A model generated the notes under the pieces. The model ran no database searches. It worked only from the letters and a program-made list of their open reading frames with translations, and was not told the DNA's origin. 64,000 bases of DNA from assembly GCA_008973525.1 (NCBI GenBank), contig WACJ01000058.1, positions 372,001 to 436,000 on the forward strand. The letters are read 5' to 3'. The stretch comes from Stenopsyche tienmushanensis. Lineage: Eukaryota > Arthropoda > Insecta > Trichoptera > Stenopsychidae. Shown piece by piece: positions 35,454 to 47,439 of this stretch. Position numbers and translations under genes: made by a program. Position 1 is the first letter of the stretch. Every line of letters starts with the position of its first letter.

Positions 35454-36974
35454 TAGATGATCATAGATGATGATGCACATCTCAGACGTATTACAGCTAT
35501 AACGATACCCATTTATCATTGTCCATGATAATTAAAGAATTAACAGATCCAAGCATTTCATGTATTAAATATCATTATAGCATTAAAATATTTAACGTTT
35601 CATGTCGCGCGGCCACAGTATCGTTAAATCGACATACATAATACAATAGAAAACTAAAAAATACAATTCAATAAGGATTGAAGTGAATAGTTATTTACAC
35701 TTGTATTATACGCAATACATAAACGCGTACGCACGATATTTTTATATCATACACAACTTACGCCCTGCACACCGATACAAAATATGATTACATTGAAAAT
35801 TGAAGACATTTTTATAATTGATTTTTACATATGATCACACTTACATTGATATGGTAAATCAAATATTCATTATCAAATAAATTGACATCATTCGCTTAAT
35901 ACTAATTAAGACAAAATTTGGAAAATAAAAGCATAAATGCAAAAAGTCTCCATATGAACAAAGGTGTTAACAAAAATATGTTTATCACAAAATTTTAAAT
36001 CATTAAGATTAATCTTAATCTTTTCATACACACTATAAATATGCGTAACAATATAACAGAAGCATATTAACACATCTTGCTCCATATTGGCCATGAATAG
36101 CCGCGATTAACATAATTTATCGCGCATTCATCTCTACGCGCAGATTGCCTCTCGATCGAATGTAGATGACGCGTTGGATTTTTCGTTAATATAAAAAGTG
36201 GTATTGAATGAGATAAGGATTATGATTTTAAGATACTTAACGACTATTACACTACACAAAATATATTTTAAGTGGATTTCATCTGATATTAATTTATTTC
36301 TACATATTTAAAACTATTCACGTGCAATAGATGCGAGAAATTTAATTTTACAATGGGCATTTTTATGCGTTTATAAAATGACAATGTCTTATCATTTCTC
36401 TGAAAGCACGCGCACATCAGAACGCAAAAAAATGAAATATCTGCATGAACGATAATACGAAATACAACATCTAGAGAGCTGTATTGAAGACAGATTGAAA
36501 ATACATGAAATCGATTAATTTTCATCCTCTCAGAATCACACAAAAATCATAATCCTTCAGTAAACGCTTATTACAATTAAACTAATTCAAAAATGACTGT
36601 ACATTTATACAAATCTTATCAATAATTACACAAATAATAAAACTCATAACATAAGATACATACTTTTATAAATTACTAACACTACAGGAAAATTTAAAAA
36701 CAACTTATTAGAACTCAATTCATTAGCACAAAGCATACGTTATTTATAAGGAGAAGCATCTTATTCATTACAATAAATTGTTTAATACAAATAATCTTTC
36801 ATTAAATTAGCGAAGTATTTATGAGCACTTTTCACAAGAGTTTTGTCAAAATGCAACATTTCAATATAAATTTTAATCTATTATTTGTCATTTCTAATAG
36901 TCATTTCACAATCACATTAATTCAAATAAATTAAAACGCTATTATTTTAAGTTTTTGAGCTTGTATTTATTACT
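35454..36974. other. AT-rich stretch, possibly TM9SF4 3' UTR in part
   Basis: It lies directly downstream of the TM9SF4 stop codon. An AATAAA on the minus strand lies only about 4 nt past the stop (36,966-36,971), and many A/T-rich stretches follow, so the true transcript end cannot be placed. No other gene is seen. Confidence 0.45.
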
Positions 36975-39900
36975 TTAGTCTATTTTAACTGCCCCGTATA
37001 TTTTTCTTATGAAAGCATACGCCGCGAAAAATCCAATGGTTCCCGTCAGCAACCAGAAAGTTAAGACCATCAATCCTAAAAAAAAAATTAAATAACATTA
37101 TATTACAATTGCACATTTGTAAACGTGTTAAATTATGCGTTCAATAAATAATATACCAGTGTATCCGATGTACAAAAGCGTTGGGATGAATTCGGTGATT
37201 TCCAATTTCGTGAAGAAGTAAAAAACAGCATATGCTAATACGTACATAGCTGACCCTCCAGACACAATAAAACTACGCCACCACCAATGATAATCCTGGA
37301 AGAACATAACATTATTATATATATCAAATGGAAAAATAAATATAATAGATTGTCCCGTTAGGAATGTTGTTTTTTATATATCTAATATATAAAAATGAAT
37401 TGGGTTTTGTTCGTTCGAAATGTGCTGCCATATCGTTCATTGGATTGCAATAAAACTTCGTCTACTAATTGTTAAGGATTCTGCGGGTAACATAGACATA
37501 GTCTAATATATAAAAATCAATTTTTGTTTGTCCGTATTTAATGCGTTGCCATACCGTTCATCCGATTGCGATAAAACATTGCCAACTTATTGTTTGCACT
37601 TCCTCAAATAATATAGGTATAATACAATTAACTTACAGTAGATCTTATATATAAAAATCAATGTTTTTAAATAAACAACTTTTTCCCTATATATCATTAA
37701 ATTTCATTAAACGTATTCATTATGGGAAAGAACAACTAAACAAGATAACTGTTTCAAATTTCAAATGATATTTCTAGAATTATTACTTCTGTGGCAGCAA
37801 CGCGCCGGGTATCAGCTAGTATATAATATTATTCGATTTCATCTCTTCTATATTTATGATATTTTCCCGATAAATGATGCTGCATCGATCAAAATAAATG
37901 ATAGTCGGAAAGAGCAAAGTCACCACTTTATTCAAAAGAAATCTGCACAACTCGCAAAATCATTACGAGTTGATCGAACAATAGTTTTGAAACATCTAAC
38001 AACATAGAGAATCATACAAAAAAAAAAGAATCTTGGGTGCTTTGCGACTTGAAACCAAGAAATGTGGAAAGGCATCTTTTCTTCAAGCCTGGCCAAGCAG
38101 CAGCATCGATGCTAAAGTGGAATATTCATGGTTCCAAGCTCATGCTCTGTATTTGGTGGAATCAGCTGGGCGTAGTATATTATGAGCTGCTCCAACCCAA
38201 CCAAACCATCACAGGAGATTTCTACCCGCTTTATGAGTCATGGAAGCTTACTGCACTGTGTCTGAAGATGCGGTGCTGGTGATCACTGAGACTGCTCTTG
38301 TTGATTTGCTGGCGATTGAATACAAAGCTCAATATGCCGAGGCAAAGAAACGAGAAACAAGGAAGACGGTCATGGCAGAATAGCAGATACGATGACATGC
38401 GTCAAAGAAGTGCAGGTGGACTCATACCCTCCTGCCCAACATAAGGAAGTGGAGCGAAAGGACACATGGACGACTGAGATATCATCTGACTCAGCTCCTC
38501 AGTGGACAAGGTTGCTTCTGCACTGTGGGACTGAGGCGGATGATGCAGAGCACACGATGTTTGAATGCGAAGTATGGGAGGAAGAGCGTAAAATTCTCTA
38601 CTCCTCCATAGGTGATGAAAGAATGTCGAAGAATGAAATGATGGATTTGATACTAGAAAGCGATGAGAAATGGATGGCCTGGGGTAATTTCGCCTCCGAG
38701 GTGATCACATCCAAGGAGGACACGAAAAAGATCAGACGACAAGCCACAATGTTGGCTCAAGGGAGAGACCGATGCATTTGAGCCGAGCATTGAAGGAAAA
38801 GCGGCCACAATATGCCCAAAGACACAACACCACCATACTCTCCCAACATTTTTCCTTCTAATTGCCACTTTTCCGATTGATGACTCATGGCCAGGCTGAA
38901 CAGTACTTCACTTCTTATGAAAACACCAAAAAATTACTCGAATCTTTGATAGCCTTCAAAGAAGTCGTCGAAATTTCAACGTGGAATTTAAATTCTACCA
39001 GAAAGATAGGTTAAAGTAGTGGCTAGCAATGGACAATACTTTAATTGACCTACTTTTTTTATTACATTTTTAAAATAAAAGATTTATTTTCACGAAAAAC
39101 AGCAGAAACTTATGCACACACTCAATATATTTTATACGTGTTTGTACCGGCATTCCCTTGAAAGAAACTTAAATCTATATCCAGTTCGTACAACTTTTTT
39201 TTTCAATCTCAAATTACATCATTTTTAACATGCATAAACCCGGACACGCACTGTTTTTCTATCATGCATAAACGTGCGCAGACGTTAATTTAAAAATGGC
39301 AATATTCTTTAATGCCCTGATAATTATATAATAAAAATATAATAAAAAATACAAACCTCTCCACATAGTTGAAAATAAACCATCACAATAGATATCTGTG
39401 AACACGATATAACCAATATACAAAAAACTAAAAATAGGAACCCAAACAAATAATAAATTTGGTTTTCCCATATGGCAGTGAAAATGAAAAAAAGTTCAAT
39501 AAACACAGCTCCAAATGGTAATATTCCAGCCATCAGAGTACTAAAAAAAAACAATAAAATCAATTGTTACTTTAATTTTAATAAAGTTGGATAATTAAGG
39601 AAGAAGAAAAAATATTACCATAAAATTGGGTTCATATACCAGAGTTGCTCTGGAACTTGTCTAGGAATTTGATTAGTTCTAACAGGATGTTGAAACGGTT
39701 GTTTTCTATATCCGAAATAGTATCCTAAGTAAATTAAAGGCAATGATATGCAAAACCACAGACATAACAAGGCCATCATGGTAGAAAATGGAACAGCGCC
39801 ACTGGAATGTTTTCCCCAAATAAAGAAATTCAAGAAAAAGCACGTCCCGAAGACTATAGCAGGATAGAAAGTTGCCGTAGATAGAGCAGCTTTTTTCCAC

Positions 39901-42900
39901 TCTCGGCCTTTCATCGTTTTATAAAGACGGGCCGAAAAATATCCAGCAATGAGTCCCATAAAGACATACAAAAAGATAGCAGATGTCATCAACGCTCCTC
40001 TAGACGCAGGTGAGAGCATTCCCAACATTGCAAAAACTAAAAACATAATTCATACCTCAAAATACAATTCAAATTGTTAACCATAATAATAAAATTAATT
40101 ATTAATTCATACATATGGTAATTAAAGCCATGAAAAATATCTGTATTCCGCTTCCAATAACTGCAGCGAATAATCTGGATTGTCTAGGAGGTCTGAATAC
40201 GTCACCGTGCACTAACTTCCATCCAGTTTCTTCAATAACATCGTCTACTCCTTCATCGGCATTGTAACGAGCGATGTCCCTTCTCAATGTGCGTATCATA
40301 ATCATTGTAAGAATACCTGAAAAACAAGACGTTCAGCAAAAGCTCTCCACACAATCATAATCTATAATAAAACAAATTTATGCTGACCTGATAAAAAGAA
40401 GACGACCACTAATGAGTTGATGATTGAAAACCAATGAATTTGTACATCATTCATTCCTAAATAAATATCCCATCTGGACGCCCAACTAATATCAGATTCG
40501 CGCCATTCGACTGAGTATGTGAAAAATAGTTTTGTGCCAGTTTGTGCATTAACTAATTGAGGTTTGGGATCACTTGTAAAACCGCAAGTATCTCCGCTAA
40601 ATTGCAATTCTTCTCTATCTACTGACATTGGCTCCACTTCAAATCCTACGACTCGATACTTATCACTGTAAAATATTAATATGATTGTTATATTACAAAC
40701 AAGTTTGTATTTCAACCTATATTCAAAGTTGTTATGTAATTATGTATAATTTAAGTACAACCAAAAAATAACACATGAAAGAGACAAATGCAATTTTTTT
40801 TTTGCATAAAATAACATTCTCCAGATGTTAGTCAACTAACAAAATACACAATACATGTTGTCAAAGGGATGGCTGAGACACAACTGATGGTCAAAAAGTT
40901 CTCCTTCCCGATGGAGATGTGTTAAGTATATTAATCTTGGGTTTATTTTAATAATTGTCTAAATTAGGATATTTTACTAGTTTATAGAAAATGAATAAAA
41001 AATACTTTAAAAGTATGACTTAATTATGTTGAATTTTTACTGGATTTCAACGCCCTTCCCTCCCAAACCCAACGGCACTCAGTCGCCAGACTGTCATAAT
41101 CATAGTCCAGAAACACATCAGAACACAATTCCACACACAGACCCTCAATTTATGCTACCAGCTCTTAGTCTATTATGTTTGAGCTCAGTTTGTGTATGGA
41201 TACATGACATAACACATTTAGAAGCTTAAGGGATGAACCGAAAACGGGAGAACCTTCGAATTTTGATAATGATGCACTAAAATCAAGACAAACAATTGAG
41301 GAGTTATCGCAACGACAGGGATCCCCATGGATCACTGTGCAAACACATTGAAAACTCTTAGCAAAACGAATAGGATGAGTGTTATGGCCCACCTTGACGA
41401 AAAGCAAGCGACGGATAATTTACAGCTCAATCAATTAATATCTTTCTCGAAAAGAACCCTCAATTCCAACGCCTAAGCCCGAATTGACTATAAAAAAAAA
41501 GCTATTTTGTGCATGATTGTGTATATAGCCTGGGAGAAAAACAATTCAAAAATGGAGCTGAATTGAAAATGAATTTAAAATCATTTTTTGCATCTACGCC
41601 GAAAAGTTTTTACAAAAAAGTAACCAAAAGACTGCCAAAGCTTTGAAAAGATGTGCTGAATGATAAAGGGAGCTATATTTTATAATGTCATATATATATT
41701 TGCAGTAAATATTCAAATACTTTTGTGTCCCCCTATTATTATTCAAAGTAATTAAATAGATCAATAAACACTAATAAAATACGAAAATACAATGTTACGA
41801 ATACATGTGTATTTATATATTAAAATAATACGATAAGATCCCTGTCTTGAAACTTTTATAAAGATTTATTCTAAGGTCGTCGTGGATCAAATAATATCAA
41901 AATTATTATTCTATTTTTAAGCATACTTACACACTGCGAACATGGTATTGTATGATTAATTTTAAGTGATTATTGATGTAAGGTTTGCCGTGCGTAACAA
42001 ATCCTAATCTATATCCTTGTTCGACGACTTTTTCGAAATTTTCACCATTCATCGTCTTTGTAGCCACGGGTAAATTGTCAACCAGTCTGTAATTCAAAAA
42101 TTAATTAATTCAAAGCAAATATATAGCAAATCAAAAGTTTCGATTGAAATCACTTACAAATGAACATAATATTCGTGCTCGATTCGACTGGCGACGTTTT
42201 GAGATTCTTCCGCATTCCAATTGATTGGAATGCTTTTAGTATGGCACAGAAGCTTGCATTGTATATCTTCAGCCATTTGAATAACGTAAGGCGTATTAAC
42301 AATTCTATCTCCTCTCAATACTTCACCTAAATTCTCTGATTTATAAACGACTGTCCCATTTTGTGGTAAACAAAATGGCAGTGAATAATATTCATACGGT
42401 AACTGAGTATGCGTACTAGTCATTTTGACTGCTTTCACTTCGATAGTCTGACCTTTGTGAAATTCGACCGGGGCCACTCCAGGTACATAAAAGGCATTTG
42501 TGAAACTTACAATTGCTATTACTAGCAAAAATATATTTTCCTGCAAAATTAAACAATCAAAGCTTTTAATTATGACTATCAATTTAATTGTTGCGTTATT
42601 TTAGATAATTTGGCGTAATATTGTTATTATATCTCGCGTTAAATTATGTTATAAATGTATTGTATTTTATCTTTAAATTTAAATCCATGTTGTTAATGAT
42701 GATTAAAATGTAATTTTATATAGCCAATACGCATAGTCAATGAGATATAACTTCAATGGTAAAAAAATGAGAGGAATGTATTCAAATTAAAATAATCATT
42801 TGATATAATAAAATTAACCTATCAATAATGTTGAATTGATTGAATAACATATATGATTATCTCGCGTAAAAACGAAATAATGACTATATACAATCCTTTC

Positions 42901-43256
42901 ATGAATTACAAAACAAATATAATTAACCAGAATGGTTTTGATCAATCATCTGACACATGTTTAAAAGACGAGTTGTCAAATGTATGTATTATAAAAGCAT
43001 ACAACAAAACGAAAATATCACGACACTGGGAAGACACAAGCTTAGATAAAATATTCATGACACTGAGTCATTCAATCTCGACATTCTTATGGATAAAAAC
43101 TGTGTCAAATACGGTCGACTCGTTTTTTGTATGCTAAACAATTCCTCTTTGATATTTAGCACTTGATATTTTGCTCGAAACGCGATAAAAATATAGAACG
43201 GCAGCACTTCACTTAAATCCAAAATGAATGCATCATTAAAGACTTACAGTCCCCAT
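36975..43256 (-). CDS. TM9SF4: transmembrane 9 superfamily member 4
   Basis: Nine coding exons join in frame: 43256-43248, 42540-42158, 42086-41931, 40665-40388, 40316-40113, 40036-39619, 39540-39357, 37295-37157 and 37075-36975 (stop). All have GT-AG introns, giving 623 residues, close to the usual length of about 640. The first exon encodes only M-G-T; the second supplies the rest of a signal peptide and the start of the luminal domain ([40 protein letters not shown]). Multi-spanning segments follow, with [25 protein letters not shown] and [11 protein letters not shown]. The protein ends KIYGAVKID, a retrieval-type tail of this family. TM9 proteins act in the Golgi/endosomal system in membrane-protein sorting; in flies TM9SF4 is linked to phagocytosis and adhesion. 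The motifs favour TM9SF4 over TM9SF1-3. Introns 3 and 7 carry transposon relics. Confidence 0.96.
37381..37819 (+). mobile_element. non-autonomous Helitron-like element in TM9SF4 intron 7
   Basis: It starts TCTAATATATAAAAATG, and the same start recurs at 37,502 (TCTAATATATAAAAATC), each followed by a related block (TGCTGCCATATCGTTCATTG and TTGCCATACCGTTCATCCG). The right end is GCGCCGGGTATCAGCTAG followed by T, the CTAG|T ending typical of Helitron-type elements. No helicase is encoded. Either one element has an internal duplication or one is inserted in another. Confidence 0.6.
37900..38220 (+). mobile_element. mariner transposase relic in TM9SF4 intron 7
   Basis: The translation includes [18 protein letters not shown] (the DNA-binding helix region), LKPRNVERH, then [20 protein letters not shown] and [20 protein letters not shown], the central catalytic region of mariner transposases. 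The part between ERH and PGQ, where the first catalytic aspartate belongs, is deleted, and the ends are not visible. Confidence 0.8.
38230..38790 (+). mobile_element. R1-clade LINE relic in TM9SF4 intron 7
   Basis: It opens with [20 protein letters not shown], homologous to the [11 protein letters not shown] motif of the 0.7-1.7 kb copies. It continues into a 129-codon open stretch (38,392-38,781) ending in a [20 protein letters not shown] knuckle and an acidic tail. It directly follows the mariner relic. Same clade as the copies at the left edge, but clearly a different family. Confidence 0.7.
41220..41690 (+). mobile_element. mariner transposase relic in TM9SF4 intron 3
   Basis: Pieced together with stops, it reads [20 protein letters not shown] (mariner N-terminal helix-turn-helix region), then STPKPEL..KKAILCM-like fragments, and finally [19 protein letters not shown], which is the mariner C-terminus. 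The catalytic core is largely deleted. It lies antisense to TM9SF4. Confidence 0.7.
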
Positions 43257-44921
43257 GTCTAATTGTTTTGCGGCTTATATTTTAAAGCATAAACGGCAGG
43301 CTGTGGGCCGCCAGTGCCGTTGTCACAGACAGACCGCAACCTCCACCACTGCTCGAATCACAACTTGGCCGACATGCCGTATCTGGTCGCCCTTGTTTTT
43401 TTCGTGATAAAATCCGAACTTATTCAAGACCATTAATAATTTCGTTTAATAATATTTTATCCTCGTTCAATATTTATATATATTATTATTACTTTATTTT
43501 GAATTATTTACAAACAAATTTTAATCATAATTTTTTAGATTAAAATAAATTTTGCACGGATGAAATCATATCTCATAATCGCCAAAATTATTTTTATTCT
43601 TTCACTACGCAATTTAAATAATCTTTATTGAGATTGTAAACACTGCCGGTTTTTTTACCATTTCCTGGCGTTGACACAAATATGCGTCAAACAAAAGCGT
43701 TCCAATTTCGGCGCTGACGCGAATACGTGTCCACCCCAAAGCGCGTACATATGAACATTTTAAAGCTGCCGTTCAATTTTCGGCGTTGAAGTATGATTAC
43801 TGACATTATAACAGAAATTCAGAGTTTCCCAACCAGTTTTTATTTGAATTTAATTTCAGCAAAGGTACATGTTTTTTCTAGCCTTTTTCATGATTTTGTA
43901 ATTGTAAATATTTTGTGTTTTAGATAATGTCATTTTATTTTTGTATCTTTTCTTTTTTCAATTTGTACTGTGCTTTTCGTACAGATTCCCTATTCAATTA
44001 TATTTATTTATACTGCTCGTGCTCAATGCATCTTCCAAACAAAACCTAATGGCACAAGAAACGGAGTTTGGCCTCAGCTGATTTTTCTTATGTCATATTT
44101 ATAATGCTTGGGTAACATTCTTTTAATAATATAGAAAATACACTGAAACAAGTTATAAACCTTGAACTACAATCATTACTACGTATCTTCTGGAACAATG
44201 TGGGACTGGACAATCTGGAACTTTACCAGTAATTTTTTGGATCACCTCTGCAATTGGATCGTTTTCAAAGTGCTTGTGTCGAATAATTATAGTTTAAACT
44301 GTGAGTTGGTAGTAGGGATTCTGTATCGAGACGTCCTGGGACTTTCGAGCTTTTTTGCTGTATCTTTTTGTAGTTAAATGAAAGCAGGTATAACAGGGTA
44401 CAAGGCATTAAAAAAATGCAACATGTCTGCGCCCAACTGATATTGTATGAGATTCCAGAATTCCATCAAAATAATTCCAAGAACAATGGAACGGATACTT
44501 GTTCCAAGTGTTTCTAGATAATAGCAACAGCTGGGATTAATTGATTCGTAGAAAAATTCAGAAGAAGTAAATGAAAGATCAATGTTTTGTAAATACAATA
44601 TCAGTTTGTCAGCCACTAACAGTCCACTGCAGAACTATAGATCTATTCAATATCCATCCACAGGAAGGGGTTACATCCATCTCGTCTGTATCATACATTC
44701 AACTCCTCATTCGCTCAATATTGAAAGTAGCATAACCTCCGGGTTTCATTTCAAACGCTCACCCAGTGGGTCTCCTGAATGAACGTATTGACGAACGCTT
44801 TCGCGACCATCTCAATGGGGAGTATGGGGGGTTTGTAAAAGACTTCCAACGTAACCAACAGATCTTCCAATAGACATATTTTATATTCCATTCTCTGACC
44901 TATTTTGTAATTTCATTTTAG
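43257..44921. other. TM9SF4 5' flank and upstream of the piggyBac-type ORF
   Basis: Positions 43,257-43,410 are GC-richer and probably hold the TM9SF4 5' UTR and promoter. At 43,660-43,790 a motif of the type TTTCGGCG(C/T)TGA occurs three times with spaced GTC/GTGTC repeats, which may be a transposon subterminal region. 44,162-44,790 has short ORFs without known domains. A polypyrimidine tract with AG at 44,920-44,921 could be a splice acceptor feeding the ORF that follows. Confidence 0.45.
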
Positions 44922-44938
44922 ATATTTTGTGAAAAAAA

Positions 44939-46603
44939 TTGAACCCCATCATGAATTCATCGTCGAGTGAAATCGAAACTGACACAGACATTGAACATTC
45001 ACCTTCATCTACTACTGGATCCGATAACGACCCATCAACTTCTCAGGATTGGCATGAATCGAAGAATAGTCCATCACTGGAACCACCATCTGACAGATTT
45101 CCTTTTGTTGAATCGAACCAAATGGGTTTCAACTATGATCCTGCCGCTGGAATATTACAATTTTTAGAAGCATATTTCGATGACGACTTAATAAATTATA
45201 TTTGCACTGAGACAAATCGGTATGCCAGTCAACTTTCAATATCAAGACCTCCGACATCGTGCCGAGCTCTCCGAGAAAATTGGAAAGAAGTTGAAGGGCC
45301 AGAATTACGCATATTTTTGATGCTTTATGCACTTCAGGGTATAATAAAAATGCCTGAACAAGAATTCCATTGGTCGACACGGAATATTCTTCATTGTCCT
45401 TTCTTCGGAAGGACAATGTCACTGAAACGATACAACGCTATTAAAAAAAATTTACATTTTTCAAACAATACAACGTATGATCCTGAAACTCATCCTTGTC
45501 CGAAATTGAACAAAATTTGGCCCGTTTATGAAAAATTAGAAGAAAAATTTTCAAAGTTATATTCCATGGACATGGATGTGACAATAGATGAAAGTTTATT
45601 GTTATATAAAGGGAATTTAGGGTGGAAACAGTGTATTCTATCTACAAGAGCCAGATTTGGGATCAAAATATACGCACTGTGCGAGTCAAAGTCAGGCTAT
45701 ATATGGAAAAGCATTATATATACAGGAAAGGGAACAACATACGACAGTGATTTTAGTCAACATTCTATGTCAGAGCAGGTGGTCATGTCTCTGATGAAAC
45801 CTCTGTTAGATAAGGGATATTGTCTAACAACGGACAATTTTTACATGTCTCAAAATCTAACAGAGTTATTAACACCAAAACAAACAGACACACAAGGAAC
45901 CGTTGGAAAGAAGAGGAAAAATAAGCCTCCAGATTTGAAGAAACAAAAATTAACAATAGGAAATACAATTGCGTATAAAAAGGGCAAAGCAATAGTTTTA
46001 ACGTGGAAAGATAAAAAGGACGCGACGTTGTTGTCGACAGTAAACACAAACATGGTCGAAATAGAGAAACGTAATACAAAAACAATGAAACCAAAGGTTG
46101 TCGTGGACTGCAACGGTACGTTTCCCAGGAAAAAGGGGAAAAAATATTACAAAAAAATATTTTTTCATTTATTCGAAATAGCATTGTGGAATTCATACGT
46201 TCTGTATAAAAAATCAGGAGGAAAATCCACTAATCTAAACTACCGATTAGACGTAATCGAACAAAGCGTCGACAAATACATCCCATCTGTGACTTCGATC
46301 CCTCGCGTAAGACCATCTGCGAATACCCACCCGCGGCGGCTGACAGAGAGGCATTTCATAGAGGAAATCCCGTCAACGGAGACGCAAACACATCCGAGAA
46401 GAAAGTGTCATCTGTGTTGCAGGAAAAGCGACGCATCCGGAAAAAAGATCAGAAAGGACACCAAATTTTATTGCCCAGATTGCAATGTGCCGTTGTGTCT
46501 GCCTTGTTTTAAAATCTATCACACGACGGTAAAAATATTTGGATTTTTGCACATTTTGAATGATTTAAATGAAAGCTATATTCATACATATATTTTTGTG
46601 TAA
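44939..46603 (+). CDS. piggyBac-type transposase-like protein, catalytic block missing
   Basis: An uninterrupted 554-codon frame. Residues 1-60 are acidic and serine-rich; 70-420 match the piggyBac transposase domain. The first catalytic aspartate sits in VTIDESLLLYKG (D217) and the second in LTTDNFYMS (D299). The motif expected next, VVDYN followed by a GG-V-D segment carrying the third aspartate, is altered: VVVDCNG (387-393) joins directly to TFPRKKGKKYYKKIFFH, apparently an in-frame loss of roughly 15 residues. A C-terminal cysteine-rich finger is intact (C490, C493, C512, C515, C520, C523, H528). After IYHTT a GT at 46,529 and AG at 46,611 could bound an 83-nt intron, giving a protein ending NCS (533 residues). 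An acceptor-like site just 5' of the start suggests an upstream exon. No TTAA-flanked ends were found. It is either a decaying transposon or a domesticated gene. Confidence 0.85.
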   Translation: MNPIMNSSSSEIETDTDIEHSPSSTTGSDNDPSTSQDWHESKNSPSLEPPSDRFPFVESNQMGFNYDPAAGILQFLEAYFDDDLINYICTETNRYASQLSISRPPTSCRALRENWKEVEGPELRIFLMLYALQGIIKMPEQEFHWSTRNILHCPFFGRTMSLKRYNAIKKNLHFSNNTTYDPETHPCPKLNKIWPVYEKLEEKFSKLYSMDMDVTIDESLLLYKGNLGWKQCILSTRARFGIKIYALCESKSGYIWKSIIYTGKGTTYDSDFSQHSMSEQVVMSLMKPLLDKGYCLTTDNFYMSQNLTELLTPKQTDTQGTVGKKRKNKPPDLKKQKLTIGNTIAYKKGKAIVLTWKDKKDATLLSTVNTNMVEIEKRNTKTMKPKVVVDCNGTFPRKKGKKYYKKIFFHLFEIALWNSYVLYKKSGGKSTNLNYRLDVIEQSVDKYIPSVTSIPRVRPSANTHPRRLTERHFIEEIPSTETQTHPRRKCHLCCRKSDASGKKIRKDTKFYCPDCNVPLCLPCFKIYHTTVKIFGFLHILNDLNESYIHTYIFV

Positions 46604-46623
46604 TTTTACAGAATTGTTCCTGA

Positions 46624-47439
46624 ATTGGAAGCTGCCAACTATATGATCTTATTCTCAAATTGAAAATGTTTTATACTTTTTATGAATGTAAAATATGTAT
46701 ATGGATATATTAATAATATCGTAAAAAATAAGTGTTTCCACTTTTCTATCACATGAGTAAATATAACAGTTTTGTAAGATATGGTCTATAACGACAAGAA
46801 ATACCTACATAAATACCAGCAAAATTTCAGTGTCATACAAGCGGGTGGAAAAGTAGGTGCCCGCCATGGACTGGGGGACAAAATGCAAAATACTGACTCA
46901 ATCGAGAGTTGCACGTGGTTTATATCTTATTTGACCATTCTAATTTACATGAATCAACACTTACTGACTCTATCCGTTTTTTATAATATATACTAAGTCG
47001 TTTAATCCATATTTTATTTGTTATCACTTAAACAATGTCCGATCGCGAAGCGTCCATTCGTCATGTCAGCAGTCTGAAAAGCGGACCGGTTGGATACCAA
47101 AATTGCTTAGTATTTGTTTGGGTTGCAAAACAAATGCTAAGTAACGTAGCATCTTGAAACTTAAGCTTTATAAAGCAGACATTTTCTATCATAGTATTTT
47201 TTTAAAAGTACAACCGCCATTTATACGTCAGGTCGGGTACTTTTGGAACTATCTTCATATATTATTTTAAGATATACATTATAATAATATTTAATATATT
47301 GCATTTATAATAGTTGCCACAGGTGCTTCATACTCTCGTTACGGCTCTGCAAAATTTAACAAAACATACAATTGCACGTATTTGGTACTATTTGACGATA
47401 GTAAAAAATCCATATCCAAAAAAATTAACCATTTGCATT
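46624..47439. other. AT-rich intergenic stretch
   Basis: It contains the repeat at 47,041-47,096 shared with 16,310. Nothing else was recognised. No piggyBac-type terminus could be picked out downstream of the transposase ORF. Confidence 0.5.
47041..47096 (+). repeat. repeat shared with 16,310-16,370
   Basis: GTCAGCAGTCTGAAAAGCGG followed by ACCGGTTGGA nearly repeats the sequence at 16,330. Only this short piece is conserved here. Confidence 0.6.

Noticed and set aside
42543..42582. ATG at 42,582 as the TM9SF4 start
   Set aside because: It lies in the intron before the acceptor at 42,541-42,542; the exon pair 43,256-43,248 and 42,540 gives a proper signal peptide instead.
45783..46196. 137-codon minus ORF within the piggyBac-type frame
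   Set aside because: Antisense shadow; no homology and low-complexity Phe/Leu/Ser content.
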